DNA from: Alphaproteobacteria bacterium
Lineage (GTDB): Bacteria > Pseudomonadota > Alphaproteobacteria > Micropepsales > Micropepsaceae
NCBI GenBank assembly: GCA_017307315.1
Contig: JAFKFF010000375.1
Coordinates: 1-6,550, forward strand
DNA: 6,550 nt
Direction of reading: 5' to 3'
Numbering within the stretch: the stretch's first letter is position 1; every line of letters begins with the position of its first letter. Under the pieces are notes generated by a model that saw only the letters and a program-made list of their open reading frames with translations, did no database searches and was not told the DNA's origin. Below, piece by piece: positions 1-6,550 of the stretch. The translations under genes and the position numbers were made by a program.

Positions 1-134
1 TCTACGCCTATGTGAACCATAACCTGATCGAAGCAGCCGAGCTTGGCGCGACGGCACACGTGATCGTCGATGGGAAGTGGAATGACGACCTGATGACCCA
101 GGTCAGCGCACCAGGGCCGATACGGACTAACTAG
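1..134 (+). CDS. nirK: Copper-containing nitrite reductase, C-terminal end only
   Basis: NirK is a periplasmic trimeric enzyme that reduces nitrite to nitric oxide in denitrification. Only its last 43 residues are present, read in frame from base 3 to the TAG at 132-134; the 5' part lies outside the window. The fragment opens with [20 protein letters not shown] and continues with GKWNDDLM, closely matching the conserved NirK C-terminus as I remember it. The histidine in NHNL (codon 18-20) corresponds to the type 2 copper ligand called His306 in the Alcaligenes enzyme; the other copper ligands would lie upstream and cannot be checked. GC here is about 58 percent, and codons such as GCA, CCA, ATA and ACT are more frequent than in the genes downstream. 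No denitrification partner gene follows: the next sequence is an unrelated, beheaded ABC ATPase. The family call rests on recognition of the motif, without a search. Confidence 0.82.
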   Translation, partial: YAYVNHNLIEAAELGATAHVIVDGKWNDDLMTQVSAPGPIRTN

Positions 135-140
135 CATCAT

Positions 141-650
141 CTCCAAGGCGGGGCGCTGTTCGATAGCTTGCCGGTCTGGGAGAATGTCGCCTTCGGCCTG
201 ATCCAGGGCCATGGCATGTCGCGTTCCAAGGCCAAGGACATCGCCATTGAAAAGCTCGCCAAGGTCGGGCTGACCAGCGACGTGGCGGCTCTCAGTCCGG
301 CGGAGTTGTCGGGCGGCATGCAGAAGCGCGTGGGCCTGGCCCGGGCCATCGCGGCGGATCCGGAGATCATCTTCTTCGACGAGCCGACCACGGGGCTCGA
401 TCCCATCATGGCCGACATCATCAACGATCTGATCGTATCGACGGTGAAGGATGTGGGCGCGACCGCGCTTTCCATCACCCACGACATGACCAGCGCCCGT
501 AAGATTTCCGACCGCATCGCCATGCTCTATCAGGGCAAGATCATCTGGAACGGCCCGACCGCGGAGATCGACCGCAGCGGCAACCCCTATGTCGATCAGT
601 TCATTCACGGCCGCGCGGAAGGCCCGATCAAGATGGCTGTTAAAGCCTGA
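141..650 (+). CDS. mlaF: MlaF-type ABC transporter ATPase, 5'-truncated remnant
   Basis: MlaF is the cytoplasmic ATPase of the MlaFEDB complex, which moves phospholipids between the inner and outer membranes. The frame is MlaF-like from codon 141: LQGGALFDSLPVWENVAF matches the Q-loop and following segment of the family. Counting from the TTG at 168, the ABC signature ELSGGMQKR lies at residues 46-54, Walker B IIFFDEP at 67-73 with D71 and E72, and the H-loop histidine at 105 in THDM. About 169 residues remain, against roughly 250-270 in the family. The first 80-90 residues, with the Walker A P-loop, are gone, and an in-frame TAG at 132-134 (the nirK stop) blocks any extension upstream. A product started at TTG 168 could not bind ATP normally, so this is a functional pseudogene if the junction is real. 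The usual permease partner mlaE is not present upstream. radA starts 44 bases downstream, the order I know from alphaproteobacteria, so the downstream side of the break looks native. Confidence 0.85.
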   Translation, partial: LQGGALFDSLPVWENVAFGLIQGHGMSRSKAKDIAIEKLAKVGLTSDVAALSPAELSGGMQKRVGLARAIAADPEIIFFDEPTTGLDPIMADIINDLIVSTVKDVGATALSITHDMTSARKISDRIAMLYQGKIIWNGPTAEIDRSGNPYVDQFIHGRAEGPIKMAVKA

Positions 651-694
651 CGATTGGCGGCCAACCCGCTTGACGGGCGTGCTACGATTGATTC

Positions 695-2092
<1,398 letters not shown>

Positions 2093-2098
2093 GGACGA

Positions 2099-2115
2099 CC
2101 GGGGCGGGGCCCCGG
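2099..2115 (+). other. Intercistronic GC hairpin between radA and cvpA
   Basis: A perfect inverted repeat, CCGGGG (2099-2104) and CCCCGG (2110-2115), encloses a five-base loop. It starts seven bases after the radA stop. The following bases are CAAAACTGC, with no T-run, so this does not look like an intrinsic terminator. It could stabilise the upstream message or slow read-through into cvpA-purF. It may also be chance in such GC-rich DNA. Confidence 0.35.
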
Positions 2116-2137
2116 CAAAACTGCTAAAACACGAATC

Positions 2138-2863
2138 ATGGTCCTGCCGATCACCTTCGTCGACGTCCTGGTCCTCCTGGCGGTGGTGGTTTCCTGTGCC
2201 TACGCGGCCTGGCGCGGTTTCATGTCCGAAGTTCTGGGTATCTTCGCCTGGGCGGCGGCGGCCTTCGCCACGCTCTATTTCGGGCCCTGGCTCATTCCCC
2301 TGATGCGCGGCGTGATCGAAACGCCCTGGATCGCTTCGCTCGCCGCCTATGCCGGCATCTTCCTCGTCGTCGTCATCCCGCTTTCCTTTATCGGTCACCG
2401 TTTTTCGGAAACCGTGAAACATTCTCCCATCGGGCCGCTGGACCGCGGCCTGGGCATCGCCTTCGGCGTGGTGCGAGGCCTGGTGATCGTGGGCCTGGCT
2501 TACATGGCGTTTACCTATTTCGTGCCGATCAAGGAGCATCCCAAGGCCCTGACCGAGGCGCGCAGCCTTCCCCTGATCCAATCTTCCGCCGAAGTGCTGC
2601 TGTCCTTGGCGCCGGAGCGCGCCTATGCCGATTTCGCCAGCAAACCGCCCGAGGCCGGCAAGCGCCGCCACGACGCGCTGGGTGAGTTGATCCGCCGCAA
2701 CGAGGAGGCCAACCGGGCGCCGAAAACGGCGGAAACTGGGGATCAGGTGCAACACAAGAGCACAGCGGCCAACCCGGACCGGAAAGCCTATGGCGTCAAG
2801 GATCGCCGCGCGCTAGACACCCTCCTCGGGGCCACGGGGAACGGCGGAAGCGACAAGCCATGA
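2138..2863 (+). CDS. cvpA: CvpA family membrane protein
   Basis: CvpA is an inner-membrane protein first named for colicin V production in E. coli, where it sits upstream of purF; its biochemical activity is not settled, and the family has been linked to envelope stress and bile-salt tolerance. The 241-residue product has four hydrophobic segments, roughly at 4-24, 31-51, 65-85 and 104-128. It also has the family-typical WRGF near residue 25 and GPLDRGLGIAFGVVRG at 99-114. A polar, charged tail of about 110 residues follows, making it much longer than the E. coli protein of 162. ATG 2138 is the only start available: the 15 in-frame codons between the radA stop and this ATG contain no ATG, GTG or TTG. 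No Shine-Dalgarno is visible. Its stop overlaps the purF start (ATGA at 2860-2863), so the two are probably translationally coupled. Confidence 0.93.
   Translation: MVLPITFVDVLVLLAVVVSCAYAAWRGFMSEVLGIFAWAAAAFATLYFGPWLIPLMRGVIETPWIASLAAYAGIFLVVVIPLSFIGHRFSETVKHSPIGPLDRGLGIAFGVVRGLVIVGLAYMAFTYFVPIKEHPKALTEARSLPLIQSSAEVLLSLAPERAYADFASKPPEAGKRRHDALGELIRRNEEANRAPKTAETGDQVQHKSTAANPDRKAYGVKDRRALDTLLGATGNGGSDKP
2846..2850 (+). promoter_or_regulatory. Ribosome binding site of purF, inside cvpA
   Basis: GGAAG at 2846-2850 lies nine bases before ATG 2860, within the last codons of cvpA. It supports the purF start chosen and, together with the ATGA overlap, translational coupling. It is the clearest ribosome binding site among the plus-strand genes here; radA and cvpA have none. 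Confidence 0.6.
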
Positions 2864-4320
2864 CCGGCCAAGACCATATTCTCGATGCGGATACTTTGCA
2901 TGAAGAGTGCGGGGTTTTCGGTATTTTCGGCCATGCCGATGCCGGCGCGCTGAGCGTTTTGGGACTTCATGCCCTGCAGCATCGCGGCCAGGAAGCCGCC
3001 GGCATCGTCACCTATGACAATGGCCAGTTCATCGCGGAACGCCATATCGGCCTGGTCGGCGACGCCTTCGGGCGCAAGTCCGACGCCGCCAAGAATCTGA
3101 AAGGCCAATATGCGGTCGGCCATGTCCGCTATTCGACGGCGGGCGGTTCCAACGCCCGCAACATCCAGCCCATCTTCGCCGATCTGACGGGTGGCGGCAT
3201 CGCCGTCGCCCACAACGGCAATCTCACCAACGCCCATACTTTGCGCACCGAGCTGGTGGCCCAAGGCGCCATCTTCCAATCCACCTCCGACACCGAAACC
3301 ATCGTCCATCTGGCGGCGCGCAGCGCCTGTCCGCGCATTGTCGACAAGCTGATCGATGCGCTGCGCCAGGTCGAAGGGGCTTATTCCCTGGTCGCGCTCA
3401 CTTCCAAGAAGCTGATCGGGGTGCGCGATCCCTTCGGCGTGCGGCCGCTGGTTCTTGGCATGCTGGAAGGCGCGCCGATCCTGGCGTCGGAAACCTGCGC
3501 GCTGGACATCATCGGCGCGGAATTCGTGCGCGACGTGAAGCCCGGCGAGATGGTGGTGGCCACCAAGGATGGAATCGAGAGCCACTTTCCCTTCAAGCCG
3601 CAGCAGCACCGTTTCTGCGTCTTCGAATATATCTATTTCGCACGGCCGGATTCGACGCTGGAAGGCCGCAACGTCTACGAGGCGCGCAAGCGGATCGGCG
3701 AAGTCCTGGCGGAAGAATCGCCGGTCGTCGCCGACATGGTGATTCCGGTGCCGGATTCGGGCGTGCCCGCCGCGCTGGGTTTCGCCAATTCCGCGAAAAC
3801 CCCTTTCGAACTCGGCATCATCCGCAACCATTATGTCGGGCGGACCTTCATCGAGCCGTCCGACCGCATCCGCCATCTGGGCGTGCGCCTGAAGCACAAT
3901 CCCAATCGCGCCAAGCTCAAGGGCAAGCGCGTGGTGCTGGTGGACGATTCCATCGTGCGCGGCACCACCTCCAAGAAGATCGTCGAGATGGTGCGTGATG
4001 CGGGCGCCAGCGAAGTGCATTTCCGCGTCGCCAGCCCGCCCACCACCCATTCCTGCTTCTATGGCGTGGATACGCCCAATACCGACGATCTTCTGGCGCA
4101 CCGGATGGATGTCGAAGGCATGCGCCGCTTCATCGGCGCCGACAGCCTGGCCTTCATTTCCATGAGCGGGCTTTATCGCGCCATGGAGCGCCCGGCCCGG
4201 GATGCGCGCGCACCGAGCTTCTGCGATGCCTGCTTCTCCGGCGAATATCCCATCGCCCTGACCGACATTTCCGGCGGGGTGCGGGACCGGCAATTGTCGC
4301 TTCTGGCCGACGTCGCCTGA
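2860..4320 (+). CDS. purF: Amidophosphoribosyltransferase, [4Fe-4S] type
   Basis: PurF catalyses the first committed step of purine synthesis, moving glutamine amide nitrogen onto PRPP to give 5-phosphoribosylamine. The 486-residue product has an N-terminal Ntn glutaminase domain beginning at Cys17 (EECGVFGIFG). Cys17 should become the N-terminal nucleophile after removal of a 16-residue propeptide. Glutaminase-domain motifs HRGQEAAG (41-48), RYSTAG (90-95) and HNGNL (118-122) are present. The phosphoribosyltransferase domain has the PRPP loop VVLVDDSIVRGTT at 358-370. Cys253, Cys399, Cys455 and Cys458 have almost the same spacing as the four iron-sulfur ligands of Bacillus subtilis PurF (146, 56 and 3 residues apart, against 146, 55 and 3). 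This therefore looks like the propeptide-processed, oxygen-sensitive cluster class rather than the clusterless E. coli class. The gene overlaps cvpA by four bases and follows a good ribosome binding site. Confidence 0.97.
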   Translation: MTGQDHILDADTLHEECGVFGIFGHADAGALSVLGLHALQHRGQEAAGIVTYDNGQFIAERHIGLVGDAFGRKSDAAKNLKGQYAVGHVRYSTAGGSNARNIQPIFADLTGGGIAVAHNGNLTNAHTLRTELVAQGAIFQSTSDTETIVHLAARSACPRIVDKLIDALRQVEGAYSLVALTSKKLIGVRDPFGVRPLVLGMLEGAPILASETCALDIIGAEFVRDVKPGEMVVATKDGIESHFPFKPQQHRFCVFEYIYFARPDSTLEGRNVYEARKRIGEVLAEESPVVADMVIPVPDSGVPAALGFANSAKTPFELGIIRNHYVGRTFIEPSDRIRHLGVRLKHNPNRAKLKGKRVVLVDDSIVRGTTSKKIVEMVRDAGASEVHFRVASPPTTHSCFYGVDTPNTDDLLAHRMDVEGMRRFIGADSLAFISMSGLYRAMERPARDARAPSFCDACFSGEYPIALTDISGGVRDRQLSLLADVA

Positions 4321-4334
4321 CACAGCAACTTGTC

Positions 4335-4363
4335 ATGGCCCGCCAAGGAAGCGCGCGGGCTAT
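4335..4363 (+). terminator. Hairpin after purF, possible weak terminator
   Basis: Fifteen bases after the purF stop, ATGGCCCGC (4335-4343) pairs with GCGGGCTAT (4355-4363). This makes a nine-pair stem with one G-T wobble and an 11-base loop. The core GCCCGC/GCGGGC is perfect. The bases that follow are CCATAATTCC, without a T-run, so termination by this hairpin alone is doubtful. It could separate purF expression from the SDR gene or protect the purF message end. Confidence 0.35.
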
Positions 4364-4384
4364 CCATAATTCCGAGCTGAGATC

Positions 4385-5004
4385 ATGAGCAGAAGATTCG
4401 AAAACAAAATCGCTCTCGTGACGGGCGCTTCCCGCGGCATCGGCCGCGCCGCCGCCATCGCGCTGGGGCGCGAAGGCGCGCACGTCATCTGCGTCGCCCG
4501 TACCGTGGGCGGATTGGAAGAGACCGACGACGCGATTCAGAAGGCCGGCGGCACCGCCACCCTGGTCCCGCTCAACCTCAAGGACTTCGCCGCCATCGAC
4601 CGGCTGGGTGCCTCGATCTTCGAGCGCTGGAAGAAGCTCGACGCGTTCCTGGGCAATGCCTGCTGCGGTCTTTCGATCCCTTGCTGCGCCAGTCCGAGGC
4701 GGGCCGGGTACTGATGGTGAGTTCGGCGGCGGCGCGGCGCAACACCGCCTTCTGGGGCGGCTATGCCATGAGCAAGGCGGCGCTGGAAACCATCGCATTC
4801 ACCTATGCCGCCGAATGCAACGGCACCAATGTGAAAGTGAATGCGCTCGATCCGGGACCCGTGCGCACCATCATGCGGGCCAAGGCGATGCCCGGCGAGG
4901 ATCCCACCACTTTGCCGCGGCCGGAAGAGCTTGCGCCAATGATCCTGGACGCCCTGTCGCCCACAAGCGACGTCCATGGCGAGCTGATCAAGTTTCGGAA
5001 ATAG
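4385..5004 (+). pseudogene. Short-chain dehydrogenase/reductase, broken by internal deletion
   Basis: SDR enzymes are NAD(P)-dependent oxidoreductases with a single Rossmann fold. The first part, from ATG 4385, reads normally: the cofactor loop TGASRGIG is at residues 13-20 and the protein proceeds to LGNA at 89-92 (codons 4649-4660), the equivalent of the NNAG motif. The frame then becomes CCGLSIPCC and stops at 4714. Family sequence resumes in another frame from about 4660: LLRSFDPLLRQSEAGRVLMV, then the catalytic Ser in SSAAA, Tyr and Lys in YAMSK, and DPGPVRT, ending at the TAG at 5002-5004. Together the halves give about 206 residues, against about 240 for this purF-linked SDR type. Around 30-34 codons, spanning the helix with the catalytic Asn, are missing, and the deleted length is not a multiple of three. 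Neither half should be active alone. The substrate is unknown. The same lesion could be a sequencing or assembly error. Confidence 0.8.
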
Positions 5005-5019
5005 AGCGGTCTGCCGCTC
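5004..5019 (+). terminator. Hairpin at the SDR stop, candidate terminator
   Basis: GAGCGG (5004-5009) and CCGCTC (5014-5019) form a perfect six-pair stem with a four-base loop. The stem begins on the last base of the SDR stop codon. It is followed by GCTTTGGCTT, a poor but T-containing tail. The position between two convergent genes fits a terminator for the plus-strand operon, though the tail is weaker than a textbook intrinsic terminator. Confidence 0.45.
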
Positions 5020-5045
5020 GCTTTGGCTTGCGGCGGTCGTCGTTT

Positions 5046-5066
5046 AGCAGGTTCCCCGGACCTGCT
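5046..5066. terminator. Hairpin in the convergent SDR/der gap
   Basis: AGCAGGT (5046-5052) and ACCTGCT (5060-5066) are perfect inverted repeats. With an inner T-G wobble and a C-G pair the stem can reach nine pairs with a three-base loop. It lies 18 bases beyond the der stop when read on the minus strand. Neither side has a T-run in the right orientation: TTT precedes it on the plus strand. Placement between converging genes argues for a role in ending transcription, while the missing T-tract argues against simple intrinsic termination. Confidence 0.4.
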
Positions 5067-5084
5067 CACGCTCCGCGCCACGCC

Positions 5085-6485
5085 TCATTTTTTCGGATCG
5101 TATGGGTTCTTGGTGTTGCGCATGATCAGGCGCAGCGGCGTGCCCTTCAGATCGAAATTCTCGCGCAGCCCGTTCACCAGATACCGCTGATAATCCTCGG
5201 GCAGGGCGTCGAGCTGGTTGCCGAACAATGCGAAGGTCGGCGGCCTTGCCTTGGTCTGGGTCATGTAGCGGATGCGCACCCGCCGGCCCCGGACCGCGGG
5301 AGGGGCGTGGCGGGACAGCGCGCTTTCCAGGAAGCGGTTGATCGCCGATGTCGGGGCGCGGCTGTTCCAGGCGCGGTCCGCCGCCAGGATGGCGGCGGGT
5401 AGCCGGTCGATGCCTTCGCCGGTGCGGGCGGAAATCGCCACCAGCGCCGCCCCCGCTACCTGGGGGAGGAGACGGTCAAGCATCTCGCGCAGCTGCGAGA
5501 TCGCGCCATTCTTGTCTTCCTTCAGGTCCCATTTGTTGATAGCGAAAACGATGGCGCGGCCTTCGCGCGCGATCAGGTCGGCGATGGCGAGGTCCTGCTT
5601 CTCGAAAGGCTGGTTGGCGTCGATCATCACGATCACGCAATCGGCGAAGCGGATCGCCTCCAGGGTGGAGCCGACCGACATTTCCTCCAAAATCTCGCCC
5701 GCCATCCGCGCCTTCTTGCGCAGGCCCGCCGTGTCGTGGAGCAGCACTTCCCGGTCATCGATCCGCCAGGGCGCTTCGATGGCGTCGCGGGTCAGGCCCG
5801 CTTCCGGCCCGGTGATGGAACGGTCTTCGCCCAGAAGCTGGTTGAACAGGCTGGACTTGCCGACATTGGGCCGACCCACCAGCGCCAGCCTGAGCGGCTT
5901 GCTGCGGTAATCGAAATCGGGCTCTTCCGCCTTGCTTTCGCCGGCTTCATCGTCGCCGGCCCCGTCATCGACTTGCGCAACCTCGGCTTTCGGCGCCAGA
6001 GGCTCCAGCGCCGCGGCAAGGCCCTCCATGCCCAGCGCATGCTCGGCGGATATCTTCAGCGGCTCGCCGAATCCCAGGGCGAAAACATCCGCGAGGGCTG
6101 CCGGCTCGATCAATCTGCCTTCGCATTTGTTGGCCGCCAGGATCACGGGCTTGCCGGTGCGGTGCAGGGCCGCGGCAATGATCTCGTCGCCCGCCGTGAC
6201 ACCGGCCCGCGCGTCGATCACGAACAGAAGCGCATCGGCTTCTTCGATGGCGGCCTGGGTCTGGCCGGTCATCCGCCCGCTCAGGCTCTGCGGGTCCGAA
6301 TCCTCGAAGCCCGCGGTGTCGATCAGGCGCAGGGCCATCTCGTCGAATACGATATCCGCCGCGCGGCGGTCGCGCGTCACGCCCGGCGTGTCATGCACGA
6401 TGGCGATGCGCCGCCCGGCGATGCGATTAAAGAGGCTGGATTTGCCGACATTGGGTCTGCCGACAATGGCTAGCGTAAAAGCCAT
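5085..6485 (-). CDS. der: Ribosome biogenesis GTPase Der (EngA)
   Basis: Der is an essential cytoplasmic GTPase with two G domains in tandem that acts in late 50S subunit assembly. The 466-residue product shows GD1 with P-loop GRPNVGKS at 9-16, DTPG at 32-35, DTAG at 56-59 and the base-specificity motif NKCE at 119-122. An acidic linker runs from about 165 to 190. GD2 has GRPNVGKS at 204-211, DTAG at 251-254 and NKWD at 317-320. A KH-like RNA-binding domain fills about 360 to the end, finishing in NPYDPKK. NKCE has Glu where the motif usually has Asp, a known tolerated change in Der GD1. The ATG (complement of 6483-6485) sits nine bases after the upstream gene's stop and has a good ribosome binding site, so der is likely co-transcribed with that gene. 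It converges on the broken SDR gene and appears intact. Confidence 0.97.
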   Translation of the reverse strand: MAFTLAIVGRPNVGKSSLFNRIAGRRIAIVHDTPGVTRDRRAADIVFDEMALRLIDTAGFEDSDPQSLSGRMTGQTQAAIEEADALLFVIDARAGVTAGDEIIAAALHRTGKPVILAANKCEGRLIEPAALADVFALGFGEPLKISAEHALGMEGLAAALEPLAPKAEVAQVDDGAGDDEAGESKAEEPDFDYRSKPLRLALVGRPNVGKSSLFNQLLGEDRSITGPEAGLTRDAIEAPWRIDDREVLLHDTAGLRKKARMAGEILEEMSVGSTLEAIRFADCVIVMIDANQPFEKQDLAIADLIAREGRAIVFAINKWDLKEDKNGAISQLREMLDRLLPQVAGAALVAISARTGEGIDRLPAAILAADRAWNSRAPTSAINRFLESALSRHAPPAVRGRRVRIRYMTQTKARPPTFALFGNQLDALPEDYQRYLVNGLRENFDLKGTPLRLIMRNTKNPYDPKK

Positions 6486-6491
6486 GGCACG

Positions 6492-6496
6492 CCTTT
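6492..6496 (-). promoter_or_regulatory. Ribosome binding site of der
   Basis: Read on the minus strand, AAAGG overlaps the stop codon of the upstream gene and lies six bases before the der ATG. This fixes the der start and suggests that ribosomes finishing the upstream gene can re-initiate on der. Confidence 0.6.
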
Positions 6497-6550
6497 ATTT
6501 CAGCGCCACCAGTTCGGCGTCATTGGTCAGGATGTAGAGCGTCTCGTTCG
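6495..6550 (-). CDS. Probable BamB-like PQQ-repeat beta-propeller protein, C-terminal end only
   Basis: Only 17 codons and the TAA are in the window, reading NETLYILTNDAELVALK; the rest lies beyond the right edge. The pattern 'LYVLT-D-ELVAL' is typical of the last strand of PQQ-type (quinoprotein-like) beta-propellers. In alphaproteobacteria the gene directly before der often encodes such a BamB-like lipoprotein of the outer-membrane protein assembly (BAM) machine. The family call rests as much on that neighbourhood as on the residues. Any gene ending in a similar strand would look the same, so no gene symbol is given. The gap to der is nine bases, consistent with one operon. Confidence 0.55.
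   Translation of the reverse strand, partial: NETLYILTNDAELVALK

Noticed and set aside
1..140. Possible insertion-sequence end or attachment site at the nirK/mlaF joint
   Set aside because: No inverted repeat, target duplication, tRNA end or recombinase gene is visible around the junction within the window.
670..688. TTGACG (670-675) and TACGAT (683-688) as a radA promoter
   Set aside because: The two boxes are only seven bases apart; with normal spacing the -10 position would overlap the radA start codon and has no match.
2788..4323. 511-codon open frame on the minus strand across purF
   Set aside because: Same antisense artefact: it mirrors purF almost end to end and shows no family motif or ribosome binding site.
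4330..4370. TTGTCA (4330-4335) and CATAAT (4365-4370) as a promoter for the SDR gene
   Set aside because: The spacing is 29 bases, far from the usual 16-18, and no acceptable -35 lies at the right distance from CATAAT.
4681..5004. Separate 107-residue gene starting at TTG 4681
   Set aside because: It is the C-terminal half of an SDR whose family sequence continues upstream of the TTG (LLRSFDP). It has no cofactor-binding half and no ribosome binding site, so it is a fragment, not an independent gene.
5857..6455. Identical 14-base repeat TTGCCGACATTGGG at 5857-5870 and 6442-6455
   Set aside because: It encodes the PNVGK P-loop of the two Der G domains, so protein-level duplication explains it. 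It is not a mobile or regulatory repeat.
5736..6473. 245-codon plus-strand open frame within der
   Set aside because: It lies fully antisense to der, has low-information composition and no recognisable domain.

Overview
The window reads as a piece of an alphaproteobacterial chromosome. GC is high, third codon positions are strongly G/C-biased, and the gene order mlaF-like ABC ATPase / radA / cvpA / purF / short-chain dehydrogenase (SDR) is the housekeeping order I know from that class. A lineage near Rhizomicrobium/Micropepsis is possible, but that is an impression from protein style only. I see no CRISPR array, insertion sequence, tRNA, rRNA or phage gene.

Layout. Bases 1-134 hold the last 43 codons and stop of a copper nitrite reductase (nirK). 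Six bases later the sequence is already inside an mlaF-type ABC transporter ATPase, entered at the Q-loop, so its Walker A half is absent (141-650). Intact radA (695-2092) and cvpA (2138-2863) follow on the same strand. purF (2860-4320) overlaps the cvpA stop through an ATGA. An SDR gene follows (4385-5004). It is broken: an internal stretch of roughly 30 codons is missing and the two halves are in different frames. An 80-base convergent gap with two perfect hairpins separates it from der (5085-6485, minus strand). Upstream of der, and likely co-transcribed with it, the last 17 codons of a probable bamB-like beta-propeller gene run off the right edge (6495-6550, minus).

Functions. RadA processes recombination intermediates. 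CvpA is a small membrane protein historically tied to the purF operon. PurF commits PRPP to purine synthesis and here carries the four cysteines expected of the oxygen-sensitive [4Fe-4S] class. Der is a double GTPase for 50S ribosome maturation, and BamB belongs to the outer-membrane protein assembly machine. These are core genes.

The unusual content is structural rather than a new system. A denitrification gene end is joined directly to a beheaded lipid-transport ATPase, and a second gene 4 kb away carries an internal frame-breaking deletion. Either the genome has recent rearrangements or the contig has assembly errors, and the sequence alone cannot decide. I found no convincing undescribed system here.
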